Source of the DNA: Arthrobacter sp. B3I4 | Lineage (GTDB): Bacteria > Actinomycetota > Actinomycetes > Actinomycetales > Micrococcaceae | Direction: 5' to 3' | NCBI RefSeq assembly: GCF_030816855.1 | Contig: NZ_JAUSYK010000001.1 | Location: 1,612,001-1,676,000 of the forward strand | DNA length: 64,000 bases | Shown here: one piece after another, positions 28,808 through 39,585 of the stretch | How the letters are laid out: every line of letters starts with the position of its first letter | How positions within the stretch are numbered: position 1 is the first letter of the stretch | Position numbers and translations under genes: made by a program | Notes under the pieces: model-generated | Told to the model about the DNA's origin: nothing | The model's database searches: none | The model's input: the letters and a program-made list of their open reading frames with translations, nothing else

Positions 28808-29776
28808 TCAGCGGCGGGGCTGCTGCGTCTTCCGGCGCAAGCGGACCGCGGCGTCCCGGGGCAGCCGCTTGGTGATGATCCGGTAGAACACCAGCACTGC
28901 AACCGCCGAGACTACGAGCCCGATCAGGTTCAGGAAGAGCTGGAGCGCGGACCCCGCCGCCTTCTGATACTCACCCAGCACCAGGGCGACCGCCACATAG
29001 CCGGCTGCCGGGACCGTTGTCACCGAGATGAAGACGCCGACCAGGGCCGTCGACCGGCGGCTGATGACGGACAACATGCCGGCAGTTCCGGCCAGCAGGG
29101 CGACAATTACGGAGTACGGCCCCGGGTGGTAGATGAACTCCACTGCCGAACCCCGGTCCAGTGCGTCGGTGGGAAAGAGCCCCAGCGGAACGGAGAGCCA
29201 GGCGGTCAGGGCCGCCGCCAGCATGGCCACCGGAAAACCCACGCCAAGGGCCAGCGCCGCGCGGCGTCCCAGCCGCCACTGGCGCCGCACGACCGCCACG
29301 GCCAGCGCTGCGAGCGGGCCGAACTCCGGGCCGACGGCCATGGCCCCGACGATCGCGATGGTGGAATCGGTGACGATCCCGATCGCCGCAAGCTGGGTTG
29401 CCAGGACCAGGAACGCCAGAAAGCTCCAGGTCAGCTTGGAGTCCTCCCCGGTCTGCCGTGACACCTCATCCCAGATCATGGCGTCCGCGCCCTCACCGGG
29501 CGCCTCCGCCACGGCCTTGTCCGCGCGGTCGGACAGCAGCAGTTCCGGTGTGGTGACCGAAATCGATCCGCGCTCCTGGACGTTCAGGGCATGAAGCTTT
29601 TCGATCAGTGCCTCGACGGCTTCCCGGGCCAGAAAAACCAGGATGACGTCACCCGGCGGCACCACCGAGGCGCCCCGGTGCAACGCCACCTCTGCCACCC
29701 CGGGCTCGCCCGAGCAGGACTCGATCACAGCCTGCGAGAGCTCTTCCGGGACACACATCCGCACCTGAACGATCAC
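28808..29776 (-). CDS. DUF389 family membrane protein
   Basis: A 322-residue protein. A soluble N-terminal ~100 residues (ferredoxin-like, starting MIVQVRMCVPEE) precede about six membrane segments. These carry the DUF389 pattern ATQLAAIGIVTDSTIAIVGAMAVGPEFGPLAAL and a C-terminal LFLNLIGLVVSAVAVLVFYR. GTG 29776 is placed by AAGGAGG five bases upstream; the open frame to 29893 is not coding. Function of the family is not established. It lies between the two acyltransferases, convergent with the first. Confidence 0.87.
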   Translation of the reverse strand: MIVQVRMCVPEELSQAVIESCSGEPGVAEVALHRGASVVPPGDVILVFLAREAVEALIEKLHALNVQERGSISVTTPELLLSDRADKAVAEAPGEGADAMIWDEVSRQTGEDSKLTWSFLAFLVLATQLAAIGIVTDSTIAIVGAMAVGPEFGPLAALAVAVVRRQWRLGRRAALALGVGFPVAMLAAALTAWLSVPLGLFPTDALDRGSAVEFIYHPGPYSVIVALLAGTAGMLSVISRRSTALVGVFISVTTVPAAGYVAVALVLGEYQKAAGSALQLFLNLIGLVVSAVAVLVFYRIITKRLPRDAAVRLRRKTQQPRR

Positions 29777-29910
29777 CGTGGCCTCCTTCGACTCGTAACA
29801 GACTAGCCGTGCCGGCCCGTGCCGTGGCGCCGGAGCGGCCACGGATTGGCAATGAAAATTACGGTTCAGTAACATTGATGTTTTTGGAAGCATGCCCGAG
29901 GGAGCACGAC

Positions 29911-31992
29911 GTGTCGAACGAGCCCGGTCCAGCCAGTCCGCAGTCCGCGGCGGCCGGCTCGCCGGCGACCCGAAAATCCCGCTACCGGCCCGAGGTGCAG
30001 GGCCTGCGCGCCCTGGCCGTCCTCATGGTCGTCACCTACCACGTGTGGCTCGGCCGCGTGTCCGGCGGCGTGGACGTCTTCCTGCTCATCTCGGCGTTCC
30101 TGATGACCCTGAGCTTCGCCCGGAAGGTCGAGAGCGGAAAACCGCTCCGGCTCCTGCAGCACTGGTTGCACCTGCTCAAGCGCCTGCTGCCCGCCGTCGT
30201 CGTCGTGGTACTCGGCGTGCTGGCCGGCACCTGGGCCATCCTGCCGGCGAGCCGCTGGCCGGACATTCTCGACCAGGCCTGGGCGTCCCTGCTGTACCGG
30301 CAGAACTGGCTGCTCGCCGACACGGCCGTCGACTACTACGCCCAGGACCACTCCGGCGCCAGCCCGCTGCAGCACTTTTGGTCGCTTTCCATCCAGGGCC
30401 AGGTCTTCCTGCTCTGGCCCCTGATTTTCGCCGGAACCGCCCTGCTGCACCGCGCACTCCGCCGTTGGACCGGCGTCGACGAACGGCTGAACTTCCGGCT
30501 GCTCCTGGCCCTGGCGTTCGGGACGGTGTTTGCCGCCTCGCTGGCCTACTCCATCGACCAGACCGCCAACAACCAGGCCTACGCCTACTTCGACACCCGG
30601 GCCCGGCTCTGGGAGTTCGCCCTCGGCTCCTTACTGGCGCTCGCCTTGCCCCACCTCAAGCCGGGCAGGGCCCTGCGCGTCGTGCTGGGCTGGGCGGGCC
30701 TGGCAGCGATGCTCTCCTGTGGGCTGCTGCTGACGGTGGACCGGTCCTTCCCGGGTTATGTCGCGCTGTGGCCGACGCTCGCTGCCGCGGCGATTATCGT
30801 CGCCGGGCAAAGCGGCAGCCGCTTCGGCGTCGACCGCTTCCTCTCGTGGCGGCCGCTGGTCGCTTTGGGGGACAACTCCTACGCCTTGTACCTCTGGCAT
30901 TGGCCGTTGCTGGTGCTGGCGCTGGCCGGAATGGGCCTCAGCGCCCCCGACCTGTGGCAGGGGCTGGCGATTGTCGCCGTCTCCGTGCTGCTGGCTGTGC
31001 TCACCACCCGGTTCGTGGAAAGGCCGCTGCGCGAATGGCACTGGCCGCAACGACAAACTTGGCGCACCGCCGTCGTCATCGCCGCCTGCGGTGCGCTGCT
31101 GGCGGCGCCGGTCACGCTCTGGCAAAGCCACATAATTGCCGATGAGGCCGCGGCGGCCTCCCAGCCCAAGGAGTTGACCCCCGGCGCGGCTGCCCTGGCA
31201 CCGGAGAACGCCGGCAAAACAACGCCCGCAGCCAAGATCATTCCGGTCCCTGCCGCCATGAAAAACGAATGGGCCGACATCGACGGGCTCTGCACAGGCA
31301 ACAACGTGCCCAGCAACCCGCTCCTGCAGGGCTGTCTGCAAAACAGCCGGCCCGATTCCGCCAGCAAGAAGATCGTGGTGCTCGGCGACTCACACGCACA
31401 GCAGTACATGGCGGCGCTGGGCCCCATCGCCAAGAGCCACGGCTGGGAAGTCGTTACCCTGCTCAAGGGCAACTGCCGCTTCGGCGGGGAATCACCCCAG
31501 CGCGACGCCGACTGCAACGCCTTCAACAAGGCCAGCGCCGAGTACGTCCTGGAGCACAGGCCCGACGCCGTCTTCACCGTCGCCTCGCTGACCCACAAGG
31601 ACGCGCCGTACGAAACGGAAGTTCCGGCGTACCTCGAGGGCATCAAACCGTTCACTGACGCCGGGATCGACGTCGTCGGTATCCGCGACAACCCGCGGTT
31701 CACCTTGAACATGCCCGAATGCGTGCAGAAGAAGGGCCTCGACGCGGCCGACTGCAACGTTCCGCTGATGCAGTCCCTGGCCGCGTCATCACCACTGGAT
31801 GCCTACCGCGGCAAAGTGGCGCGGCTCCGCCTGATGGACATGAGTGACTTCATCTGCGCCGACGGCACCTGCCCCGCCGTCGTCGGCAACGTGTACGTCT
31901 ACAAGGACGACAACCACCTCACCAAGACGTACGTGCAGACCATGATCCCGATGTTCGAGGAGCGGCTGCTCGCGGCGACGGGGTGGAACTAG
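29911..31992 (+). CDS. Membrane acyltransferase with C-terminal SGNH domain (OafA-type), copy 2
   Basis: A 693-residue paralogue of the protein encoded at 26734. A 42-residue stretch covering the first conserved block is identical at 36 positions. Acyltransferase-3 membrane domain first, then an Ala/Pro-rich linker (~410-455). The SGNH domain has KIVVLGDSHAQQYMAAL and DDNHLTKTY. Three features support GTG 29911: GAGGGAGCACGAC just upstream, loss of similarity before it, and a TAACAT -10 box at 29870-29875. ATG 29878 is an alternative. Presumed to acylate a surface glycan. Confidence 0.88.
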   Translation: MSNEPGPASPQSAAAGSPATRKSRYRPEVQGLRALAVLMVVTYHVWLGRVSGGVDVFLLISAFLMTLSFARKVESGKPLRLLQHWLHLLKRLLPAVVVVVLGVLAGTWAILPASRWPDILDQAWASLLYRQNWLLADTAVDYYAQDHSGASPLQHFWSLSIQGQVFLLWPLIFAGTALLHRALRRWTGVDERLNFRLLLALAFGTVFAASLAYSIDQTANNQAYAYFDTRARLWEFALGSLLALALPHLKPGRALRVVLGWAGLAAMLSCGLLLTVDRSFPGYVALWPTLAAAAIIVAGQSGSRFGVDRFLSWRPLVALGDNSYALYLWHWPLLVLALAGMGLSAPDLWQGLAIVAVSVLLAVLTTRFVERPLREWHWPQRQTWRTAVVIAACGALLAAPVTLWQSHIIADEAAAASQPKELTPGAAALAPENAGKTTPAAKIIPVPAAMKNEWADIDGLCTGNNVPSNPLLQGCLQNSRPDSASKKIVVLGDSHAQQYMAALGPIAKSHGWEVVTLLKGNCRFGGESPQRDADCNAFNKASAEYVLEHRPDAVFTVASLTHKDAPYETEVPAYLEGIKPFTDAGIDVVGIRDNPRFTLNMPECVQKKGLDAADCNVPLMQSLAASSPLDAYRGKVARLRLMDMSDFICADGTCPAVVGNVYVYKDDNHLTKTYVQTMIPMFEERLLAATGWN

Positions 31993-32062
31993 CCCGGCCG
32001 GGAACGGGAGATGCCGTTGCTCACACCGGCCGTACGGAATATGGGGATCGGCGCCGAGGTTC

Positions 32063-33681
<1,619 letters not shown>

Positions 33682-33692
33682 TCAGCACCCGC

Positions 33693-35534
33693 ATGTCCGA
33701 ACTCCTGCCGGCGCGCGAGCCCAAGCGCAAACTGGCGCTGCGCCCCTACGCCCGGGCCGTGGCGCAGGTATTGCGGGTGAGCTTCCGGGCCTCTCCCGCC
33801 GCCGTCATCATGAAGGTTGTGGGTTCGCTCATCTCGGCCCTGCTGCCGCTGGTCACCACGTATTTCGCGGCGCTGACCACGACGGCGCTCGCAGCCGCCT
33901 ACGCCGGGAACGCCGCGGCCGGGCAGCAGGCCATCGTTTATGTCATCATCACGGCGGCGCTCGGCCTCTTCTGGGGAGCGTTCAGCAGCGTGGACCGCTA
34001 CATCCAGCAACTGATGAGCTTCCGGGTCGGCGCGATCGTGGGCGACCTGATGTACGAACGGTTCCTGGCCCTGGAGTTCTGGCGCTACGACGACAAGGAA
34101 ACGGTGGACCTGTACGACCGGGCCAAACGGTTCTCTGACTCCTACGCCCGGGTCCTGGACCGGATCGCGGCCATCTTCACCCAGCTGGTTTCGGTGATCC
34201 TGGCCGTCGGGGCGCTGCTGCTGGTCAGCTGGTGGATCGCGGTGATCGTGCTGGTCGCGATCGTGCCCAGCGTCTACCTGCAGTTCCGGCTTTCCCGGGA
34301 GCAGATCGCGCACTGGAACACACAGGTCGACTCCCGACGGCAGCGCCGGATGATCGAAACCAACCTCCTGCGGCCGCAGCACATCGCCGAGATGCGGCTC
34401 TACGGGGTGGTCGGGTACCTGATGGGGCTGCGTTCCCGGCTCCGGGATGCCGATGAGAAACGCCGGCTGGATTTCCAGAAGCGCTACATCCCCAAACAGC
34501 TCGCCGCGGACGCCCTGCAGTACGGCGCCGAAGTGGTGTCGCTGATCTGGGTGGTCGGGCAGATCATCGCCAGGGCTCAGCCGGTGGGGCAGTTCCTCTA
34601 TGTGCAGCAGATCGTCAGCCGCGCACTGTCCACGGCCAACAGCCTGGTCTCCTCGCTCAGCTCCATCGACGAGGACCTGGCGAACCTCAAGGACTACGAG
34701 CTGTTCATGGCGCTGCCGGTGCACTCCGGGCACGCCCCGCCCCTGCTTCAAGCACCGGGAGTGGTGGAGCTGCGGGACATCCGCTTCACCTACACCGGAA
34801 GCGAACTGGAAGTCATCAAGGGCATCTCGCTGACCATCCGCCAGGGCCAGCACATCGCCATCGTCGGTGAGAACGGCGCGGGCAAGTCCACCCTGATCCG
34901 GATCCTGGCCGGACTCTACCGGCCGGACTCCGGGCAGGTGCTGCTCGACGGCGTCGACCTCGCCGCCGTCGACGTTAAGTCCTGGCACCGCCACCTGGCC
35001 GTGCTGAGCCAGGAGTTCCTGAAATACGAGTTCGCCACCGCCGCGGAGAACATCCTCTTCGGCGACGTGGACGCCCCCCGCGACGACGAACGGATCCGCC
35101 GGGCCGCGGCCGACGCGGAGGCCCTCGAATTCATAAACAAGCTGCCCAACGGGCTGGATAACCATGTCAGCAACTGGATGGAGGATCCGCGCGGTCGTAA
35201 GGGCAGCGGACTCTCCGGGGGCCAGTGGCAGCGCCTCGCCATGGCCCGCAACTTCTACCGGAACGCTACTTTCATGGTGATGGACGAACCGACCTCGGCG
35301 ATTGACGCACTCGCCGAGCACCGGATCTTCACCCGGCTCTTTGCAGACCGCGACAGTACGATCATCGCCATCAGCCACCGGCTCGCGACCATCGAGAAAG
35401 CCGACGTGGTCTACATGCTGGAGGACGGCCGCGTGGTGGAGCAGGGTACCCATAAGGAACTCGTGGCCTTGCGCGGGCGTTACTTCCGGATGTTCGAGTC
35501 CCAACTCGCCGTGGACGAAGCCGGGGGGCTCTAG
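33693..35534 (+). CDS. ABC transporter, fused permease/ATPase (exporter type)
   Basis: A 613-residue half-transporter. The N-terminal ~340 residues form a type-IV ABC membrane domain with several hydrophobic segments (first around 35-60). The ATPase domain follows: Walker A IVGENGAGKSTLIRIL, signature LSGGQWQRLAMAR, Walker B ATFMVMDEPTSAID and H-loop ISHRLATIEKA. It starts 12 bases after guaB. It must dimerise; no partner half-transporter is adjacent. Similar single genes export lipids, peptides or antibiotics, but the substrate here cannot be deduced. The 3' end overlaps the convergent gene by 4 bases. Confidence 0.88.
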   Translation: MSELLPAREPKRKLALRPYARAVAQVLRVSFRASPAAVIMKVVGSLISALLPLVTTYFAALTTTALAAAYAGNAAAGQQAIVYVIITAALGLFWGAFSSVDRYIQQLMSFRVGAIVGDLMYERFLALEFWRYDDKETVDLYDRAKRFSDSYARVLDRIAAIFTQLVSVILAVGALLLVSWWIAVIVLVAIVPSVYLQFRLSREQIAHWNTQVDSRRQRRMIETNLLRPQHIAEMRLYGVVGYLMGLRSRLRDADEKRRLDFQKRYIPKQLAADALQYGAEVVSLIWVVGQIIARAQPVGQFLYVQQIVSRALSTANSLVSSLSSIDEDLANLKDYELFMALPVHSGHAPPLLQAPGVVELRDIRFTYTGSELEVIKGISLTIRQGQHIAIVGENGAGKSTLIRILAGLYRPDSGQVLLDGVDLAAVDVKSWHRHLAVLSQEFLKYEFATAAENILFGDVDAPRDDERIRRAAADAEALEFINKLPNGLDNHVSNWMEDPRGRKGSGLSGGQWQRLAMARNFYRNATFMVMDEPTSAIDALAEHRIFTRLFADRDSTIIAISHRLATIEKADVVYMLEDGRVVEQGTHKELVALRGRYFRMFESQLAVDEAGGL

Positions 35535-36136
35535 GGGCCCGTCACGGTGGTGCGAACCCGTGCCAGGCTCGGTGCCGCGGGAACACTGCTGAAGCCAAAC
35601 GTTACGGCGGGCCGGATGGCGGCGAGAGCCCCGGCGTCGGCGCCGTCCCAGCCGACCTGGGCGGAACTGATGCGGTGCAGGTCCGTTACGCCGTAATACT
35701 CCTGCCGTCCGCCCTTGGCGGTTCCGGCAGTGCTCGCGCCGGGGCTGATCCGGGCTGCGAGCGGGCTGACCGCCCGCAGCCAGTACGGATGCACCGCCAC
35801 CGGCCGCGGGATCAGGCGAACCAGGCTTCCGAGCCTGGCGCGGACGCCGACGGCGGCGCGGACGCCGAGCGGACCGGCGTCGAGGCTCAATTGCCGGTTA
35901 TCTAGGGAGGCCGCGACATCCACCACCCGGGTCTCATCAAAGTTGTAGACCGCGGCAATGAAGTCGCAGATCTCGGCGGTCGGAGCAAGCAGGACTCGGT
36001 GGCCGGAGGGCAGTTCCACCATGGCGTCGGCGAAGGAACCAAAGGGGGACAGCTGCCAGATGCCCGCCACCACCCGGAGGCCTGATTCCGTTCCCAGTCC
36101 GGCGATGTGGCCGTCGAAGACCCAGCGTGTACCCAT
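35531..36136 (-). CDS. Conserved hypothetical protein
   Basis: A 201-residue cytoplasmic protein, not recognised. It begins MGTRWVFDGHIAGLGTESG, contains the segment LLAPTAEICDFIAAVYNFDET, and has no signal peptide or membrane segment. ATG 36136 is six bases after TACGCT on the minus strand, so a leaderless transcript is predicted; the frame continues to 36169 without support. Convergent with the ABC transporter and separated from the upstream protease gene by a terminator. Confidence 0.72.
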   Translation of the reverse strand: MGTRWVFDGHIAGLGTESGLRVVAGIWQLSPFGSFADAMVELPSGHRVLLAPTAEICDFIAAVYNFDETRVVDVAASLDNRQLSLDAGPLGVRAAVGVRARLGSLVRLIPRPVAVHPYWLRAVSPLAARISPGASTAGTAKGGRQEYYGVTDLHRISSAQVGWDGADAGALAAIRPAVTFGFSSVPAAPSLARVRTTVTGP

Positions 36137-36170
36137 GCCGCCAGCGTACCGTCCGAGCAACCGCGCCAAA

Positions 36171-36217
36171 CAAGAACGGGCATGTCCTCCGGGGAAAGGA
36201 GGGCATGCCCGTTCTTG
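36171..36217 (-). terminator. Long hairpin terminator after the S8 protease gene
   Basis: CAAGAACGGGCATGTCCTCC pairs with GGAGGGCATGCCCGTTCTTG (one G-T wobble) around a 7-base loop: a 20-bp stem. On the minus strand it is followed by TTTGG, so it most likely ends the protease transcript. Confidence 0.85.
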
Positions 36218-36245
36218 GTGCGGGTGGTTCGCGGCAGGCGCGGTG

Positions 36246-38150
36246 CTAGGAGGTTGTCACCGAGGTGTCGTCGATGAAGAAGTAGGTCTTCAGCGAGGAG
36301 TCCTCGACGCCCAGGAAACGCAGCGTGACGCTCTTGCCCTTGAAGGCGGACAGGTCCAGGGTCTTCAGCACGTAGCCGGTGGACTTATTCAGGTTCGAAT
36401 AGGTGGCCAGCGTCGTGGTGACACCCCCGCTGACGGCCTGGACCTTCAGGGTGTCGTAAGCGGTCGCGGTGGTGGTCTCATCCGTCAGCGTCTTGAGGTA
36501 GAAGGACAAGGTGGAACCGGCCACGGAGGACGGGATGGAGATGGTCTGGTCCAGCCGGTACGACGTCGACTGGCCCCAGCCGTTCAGGCCCGCGAAGCCG
36601 CTGCCCGTGCGCGCACTGGTTCCGGTTTCAAAAGTGTCTGCGTGGTCGGAGGTCCAGGACACCGCGCCGCTCTCGAAGCCGGGGTTCAGCAGCAGGTTTC
36701 CCGACGGCGGCGGCGGGGTGGTGCCGCCGAGCAGAGCCATGGTGGCCGTCGCGTCGGAGAGCCCGGCGCCGCAGCCCTTGGTGCAGCCGCCCGGCATGGC
36801 GCGGGTGCCCTGCCGGAGCGTGGACTCGACCTGCGCCGGGGTCAGGGCGGGGGACTTGGCCTTCATCAGCGCCACGAGACCGGCGACGTGCGGGGTCGCC
36901 ATCGAGGTCCCCTGGTAGCTGGCGTACCCGGCGCCGCCCGGGGCAGTGGTCCCGGTGTTGATCGTGGAAAGAATGCCGCCGCCGCTGACCCCGGTGTCAC
37001 CGCCGGGTGCGGTCAAATCCACCGTCGCGCCGTAGTTGGAGTAGTAGGAGAGGGAACCGCTCGGGTTGCTGGCCGCGACGGTCACCACGGAGTTGCAGTT
37101 GGCCGGGCGGGAGCCGGAGGCGTCCTGGTTGCTGTTGCCGGCCGCCACGACGACGGTGGTGCCCCGGGACACGGCGGAATCGATGGCGGCCTGGTAGGTG
37201 GTGCCGCAGGCGCCGGAGCCGCCGAGACTCATGTTGATGACCTTCGCAGGGTTGGCGTTGGCCGGGATGCCGGAGACGGTCCCGCCGGCGGCCCAGATGA
37301 TCGCGTCGGCAATGTCCGAGAGCGATCCGCCGCACTTGGCAAGCACGCGGACCGGCAGGACCTTGGCATTCGGTGCCACGCCGGCCACGCCGGTGGAGTT
37401 GCCGGTCACGGCCGCGATGGTGCCGGCCACGTGGGTGCCGTGCCAGGAGGAATTGGAGGCGGCGGTCTGGCCGCATTCCCCGGCGGCGTACCAGTCGCCC
37501 TGGTCCTGGGCGTTGGCATCGCGGCCGTTACCATCGCGGGCCGCCGTGGCGTCGGAGACGAAGTCGTAACCCGGCAGCACATTGCTGTCCAGATCCGGGT
37601 GGGCGGTGATGCCGGTGTCGATCACGGCGACGGTCGATCCCGACCCGGTGGAGACGTCCCAGGCGCCAGGGATCCGCATGCCGTTTGCCGCCGTGAAGTC
37701 CCACTGCTCGCTGTAGCGCGGGTCGTTGGGTGCCAGCACCGCGGTCATCCGCGCATCGGGTTCGACGGCGTCAACCGCCCCGGAGGCGACGATTTCATTC
37801 ATGAAATCCTTGGCCGCCTGGTCGGACAGGGCCGCGTCGGACGCGATCAGGGTTCCGCCCGTGGCCAGGGTGCGCAGTTCCCGCACGCTGACGCCCTGCT
37901 GCCTTGCAGCCTTGCCCCAGGCATTCGCGCGGCCGTTGGGCGTGGCGTTGCCGGGGGACTTCTTGAAGCTGACGATGAACTGCGTATAGGCCTCGCCGGC
38001 GTGGACCTCCGGTGCCGGGGCGTTCTCAGCGGCGACGGGTCCGGTGCCCGGGGCGGCGAGGACCGGGTTGACGGCCAGGCTCATGGTGCCGACGACGGCG
38101 GCCAGCGACAGGACAAGGACGCGGGACTTCCTGAGTGATGTACTTCCCAT
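36246..38150 (-). CDS. Secreted S8-family (subtilisin-like) serine protease
   Basis: Extracellular endopeptidase, 634 residues. Signal peptide (1-~33, ending PVLAAPG), inhibitor-I9-type propeptide (~55-135), then the catalytic domain. Its triad is D178 (AVIDTG), H237 (WHGTHVAGT) and S416 (GTSMATPHVAG), with oxyanion N339. After a PPPPSG linker (~484), a ~145-residue C-terminal beta-sandwich domain starts NLLLNPGFESG. Paired Cys (C226, C273, C315, C352 and C-terminal CTKGCG) fit an exported protein. Transcribed from its own promoter at 38259-38286, with a strong terminator downstream. Confidence 0.94.
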   Translation of the reverse strand: MGSTSLRKSRVLVLSLAAVVGTMSLAVNPVLAAPGTGPVAAENAPAPEVHAGEAYTQFIVSFKKSPGNATPNGRANAWGKAARQQGVSVRELRTLATGGTLIASDAALSDQAAKDFMNEIVASGAVDAVEPDARMTAVLAPNDPRYSEQWDFTAANGMRIPGAWDVSTGSGSTVAVIDTGITAHPDLDSNVLPGYDFVSDATAARDGNGRDANAQDQGDWYAAGECGQTAASNSSWHGTHVAGTIAAVTGNSTGVAGVAPNAKVLPVRVLAKCGGSLSDIADAIIWAAGGTVSGIPANANPAKVINMSLGGSGACGTTYQAAIDSAVSRGTTVVVAAGNSNQDASGSRPANCNSVVTVAASNPSGSLSYYSNYGATVDLTAPGGDTGVSGGGILSTINTGTTAPGGAGYASYQGTSMATPHVAGLVALMKAKSPALTPAQVESTLRQGTRAMPGGCTKGCGAGLSDATATMALLGGTTPPPPSGNLLLNPGFESGAVSWTSDHADTFETGTSARTGSGFAGLNGWGQSTSYRLDQTISIPSSVAGSTLSFYLKTLTDETTTATAYDTLKVQAVSGGVTTTLATYSNLNKSTGYVLKTLDLSAFKGKSVTLRFLGVEDSSLKTYFFIDDTSVTTS

Positions 38151-38258
38151 GGGTTCTGCTTTCTGTGACCGGGCATTGCGGAATGCCTGGAACTCGGGTT
38201 GGAGGCTACCGGTAATAACGTCGGCCGGCCGAAAGTAACCGTAAGGTCCTTTTCAGGT

Positions 38259-38286
38259 TTTGTAAACTCTTGACAACATTAGTCAA
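38259..38286 (-). promoter_or_regulatory. Probable promoter of the S8 protease gene
   Basis: On the minus strand TTGACT (38286-38281) and TACAAA (38264-38259) are separated by 16 bases. They lie about 100 bases before the protease ATG in an AT-richer stretch. The -35 is one arm of an inverted repeat TTGAC-N7-GTCAA (38270-38286), which could be an operator. Confidence 0.5.
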
Positions 38287-38356
38287 CTCGGGGTCGACTC
38301 TCGGTTTGCCGTTGGCCCTTTGCCGGGCCGGCGGAGGTGTCAAGTAAAGTGGGGAC

Positions 38357-39493
38357 GTGACTTACGAGATTGAGATTGGCCGTGGCAAGCGTGGGCGTCG
38401 TGCCTACTCCCTGGATGACATTGCGATCGTCCCCAACCGCCGTACGCGCGACCCCAAGGACGTTTCTGTCTCCTGGCAGATCGATGCCTACAAGTTCGAC
38501 ATGCCCGTCATCGCCGCACCGATGGATTCAGCCATGTCGCCGGAAACGGTCATCGCGCTTGGACGGCTCGGCGGTCTCGGCGTCCTGGACCTGGAGGGGC
38601 TGTGGACCCGCTACGAGGATCCGCGGCCGGTACTGGACCAGATTGCCGCCCTCGAAGACGAGACCAACAGCCCCGCCGTCACGCGCCGGATGCAGGAGCT
38701 GTACCAGGCCCCGATCCAGCCGGAACTGATCACCTCCAGGTTGGCGGAGATCCGCGCCGCCGGCGTCACGGTTGCAGGATCCCTGACCCCGCAGCGCACC
38801 CAGGAGCACTACAAGACCGTGGTGGCTGCCGGCGTCGACATTTTCGTCATCCGCGGCACCACAGTGTCGGCAGAACACGTCTCCAAGGACCACGAGCCGC
38901 TGAACCTGAAGCAGTTCATCTACGAACTCGACGTTCCCGTGATCGTCGGCGGCGCTGCCGGCTACACCCCCGCCCTGCACCTGATGCGCACCGGCGCCGC
39001 GGGCGTGCTGGTCGGATTCGGCGGCGGCGCCACCACCACCACCCGCCGCGCCCTGGGCATCCACTCGCCGATGGCCTCCGCCATCTCCGACGTCGCAGCC
39101 GCCCGCCGGGACTACATGGACGAGTCCGGCGGACGGTACGTGCACGTGATCGCCGACGGCGGCATGGGCAGCTCCGGTGACATCGTGAAGGCGATCGCCA
39201 TGGGCGCCGACGCCGTGATGCTCGGCAGCGCCCTCGCCCGTGCCCAGGAGGCCCCCGGAAAGGGCTGGCACTGGGGCCAGGAAGCGCACCACCTCGAGCT
39301 TCCCCGCGGTGACCGGGTCAACGTAGGCACCGTCGGACCGCTCGAGGAAGTCCTGTTCGGGCCGGGCCACCACACCAACGGCACCTCGAATCTCGTCGGT
39401 GCGCTGCGCCGGTCGATGGCGACCACAGGCTACTCGGACCTGAAGGAATTCCAGCGCGTCGACGTCGTCGTCTCGCCGTACGAGGGAAACTGA
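38357..39493 (+). CDS. guaB3: GuaB3 family IMP dehydrogenase-related protein
   Basis: A 378-residue IMPDH/GMP-reductase-fold protein of the actinobacterial GuaB3 family. It starts YEIEIGRGKRGRRAYSLDDIAIVPN and has VIAAPMDSAMSP and FVIRGTTVSAEHVSK in place of the classic catalytic Cys loop. The C-terminal site has IADGGMGSSGDIVKAIAMGADAV. CBS domains are absent. Its precise reaction is not settled; it accompanies guaB in this phylum. GTG 38357 is six bases after TAAAGT (38345-38350), so a leaderless mRNA is predicted. Confidence 0.92.
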   Translation: MTYEIEIGRGKRGRRAYSLDDIAIVPNRRTRDPKDVSVSWQIDAYKFDMPVIAAPMDSAMSPETVIALGRLGGLGVLDLEGLWTRYEDPRPVLDQIAALEDETNSPAVTRRMQELYQAPIQPELITSRLAEIRAAGVTVAGSLTPQRTQEHYKTVVAAGVDIFVIRGTTVSAEHVSKDHEPLNLKQFIYELDVPVIVGGAAGYTPALHLMRTGAAGVLVGFGGGATTTTRRALGIHSPMASAISDVAAARRDYMDESGGRYVHVIADGGMGSSGDIVKAIAMGADAVMLGSALARAQEAPGKGWHWGQEAHHLELPRGDRVNVGTVGPLEEVLFGPGHHTNGTSNLVGALRRSMATTGYSDLKEFQRVDVVVSPYEGN

Positions 39494-39498
39494 CCCTG

Positions 39499-39524
39499 GG
39501 GCAGGGCCGGCCCCGGCCCTGCCC
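39499..39524 (+). terminator. Hairpin terminator after guaB3
   Basis: GGGCAGGGCCGG pairs perfectly with CCGGCCCTGCCC around a 2-base apex, beginning 6 bases after the guaB3 stop. There is no T tract. Confidence 0.75.
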
Positions 39525-39541
39525 ATCCGGAGAACTAGGAA

Positions 39542-39558
39542 GTAGTGTGGTGCACTAC
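39542..39558 (+). promoter_or_regulatory. Inverted repeat before glpD, possible operator over the -10
   Basis: GTAGTG-TGGTG-CACTAC is a perfect 6-bp inverted repeat 28 bases before the glpD ATG. It overlaps a TAGTGT that could serve as -10 box. No regulator gene is adjacent, so an operator role is only suggested. Confidence 0.35.
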
Positions 39559-39585
39559 GAGGTTTGATCCGGATGGAGGCGTGAG

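Noticed and set aside
35958..38138. 726-codon plus-strand frame opposite the S8 protease
   Set aside because: Gly/Arg/Val-rich shadow of the protease, which has signal peptide and catalytic triad.
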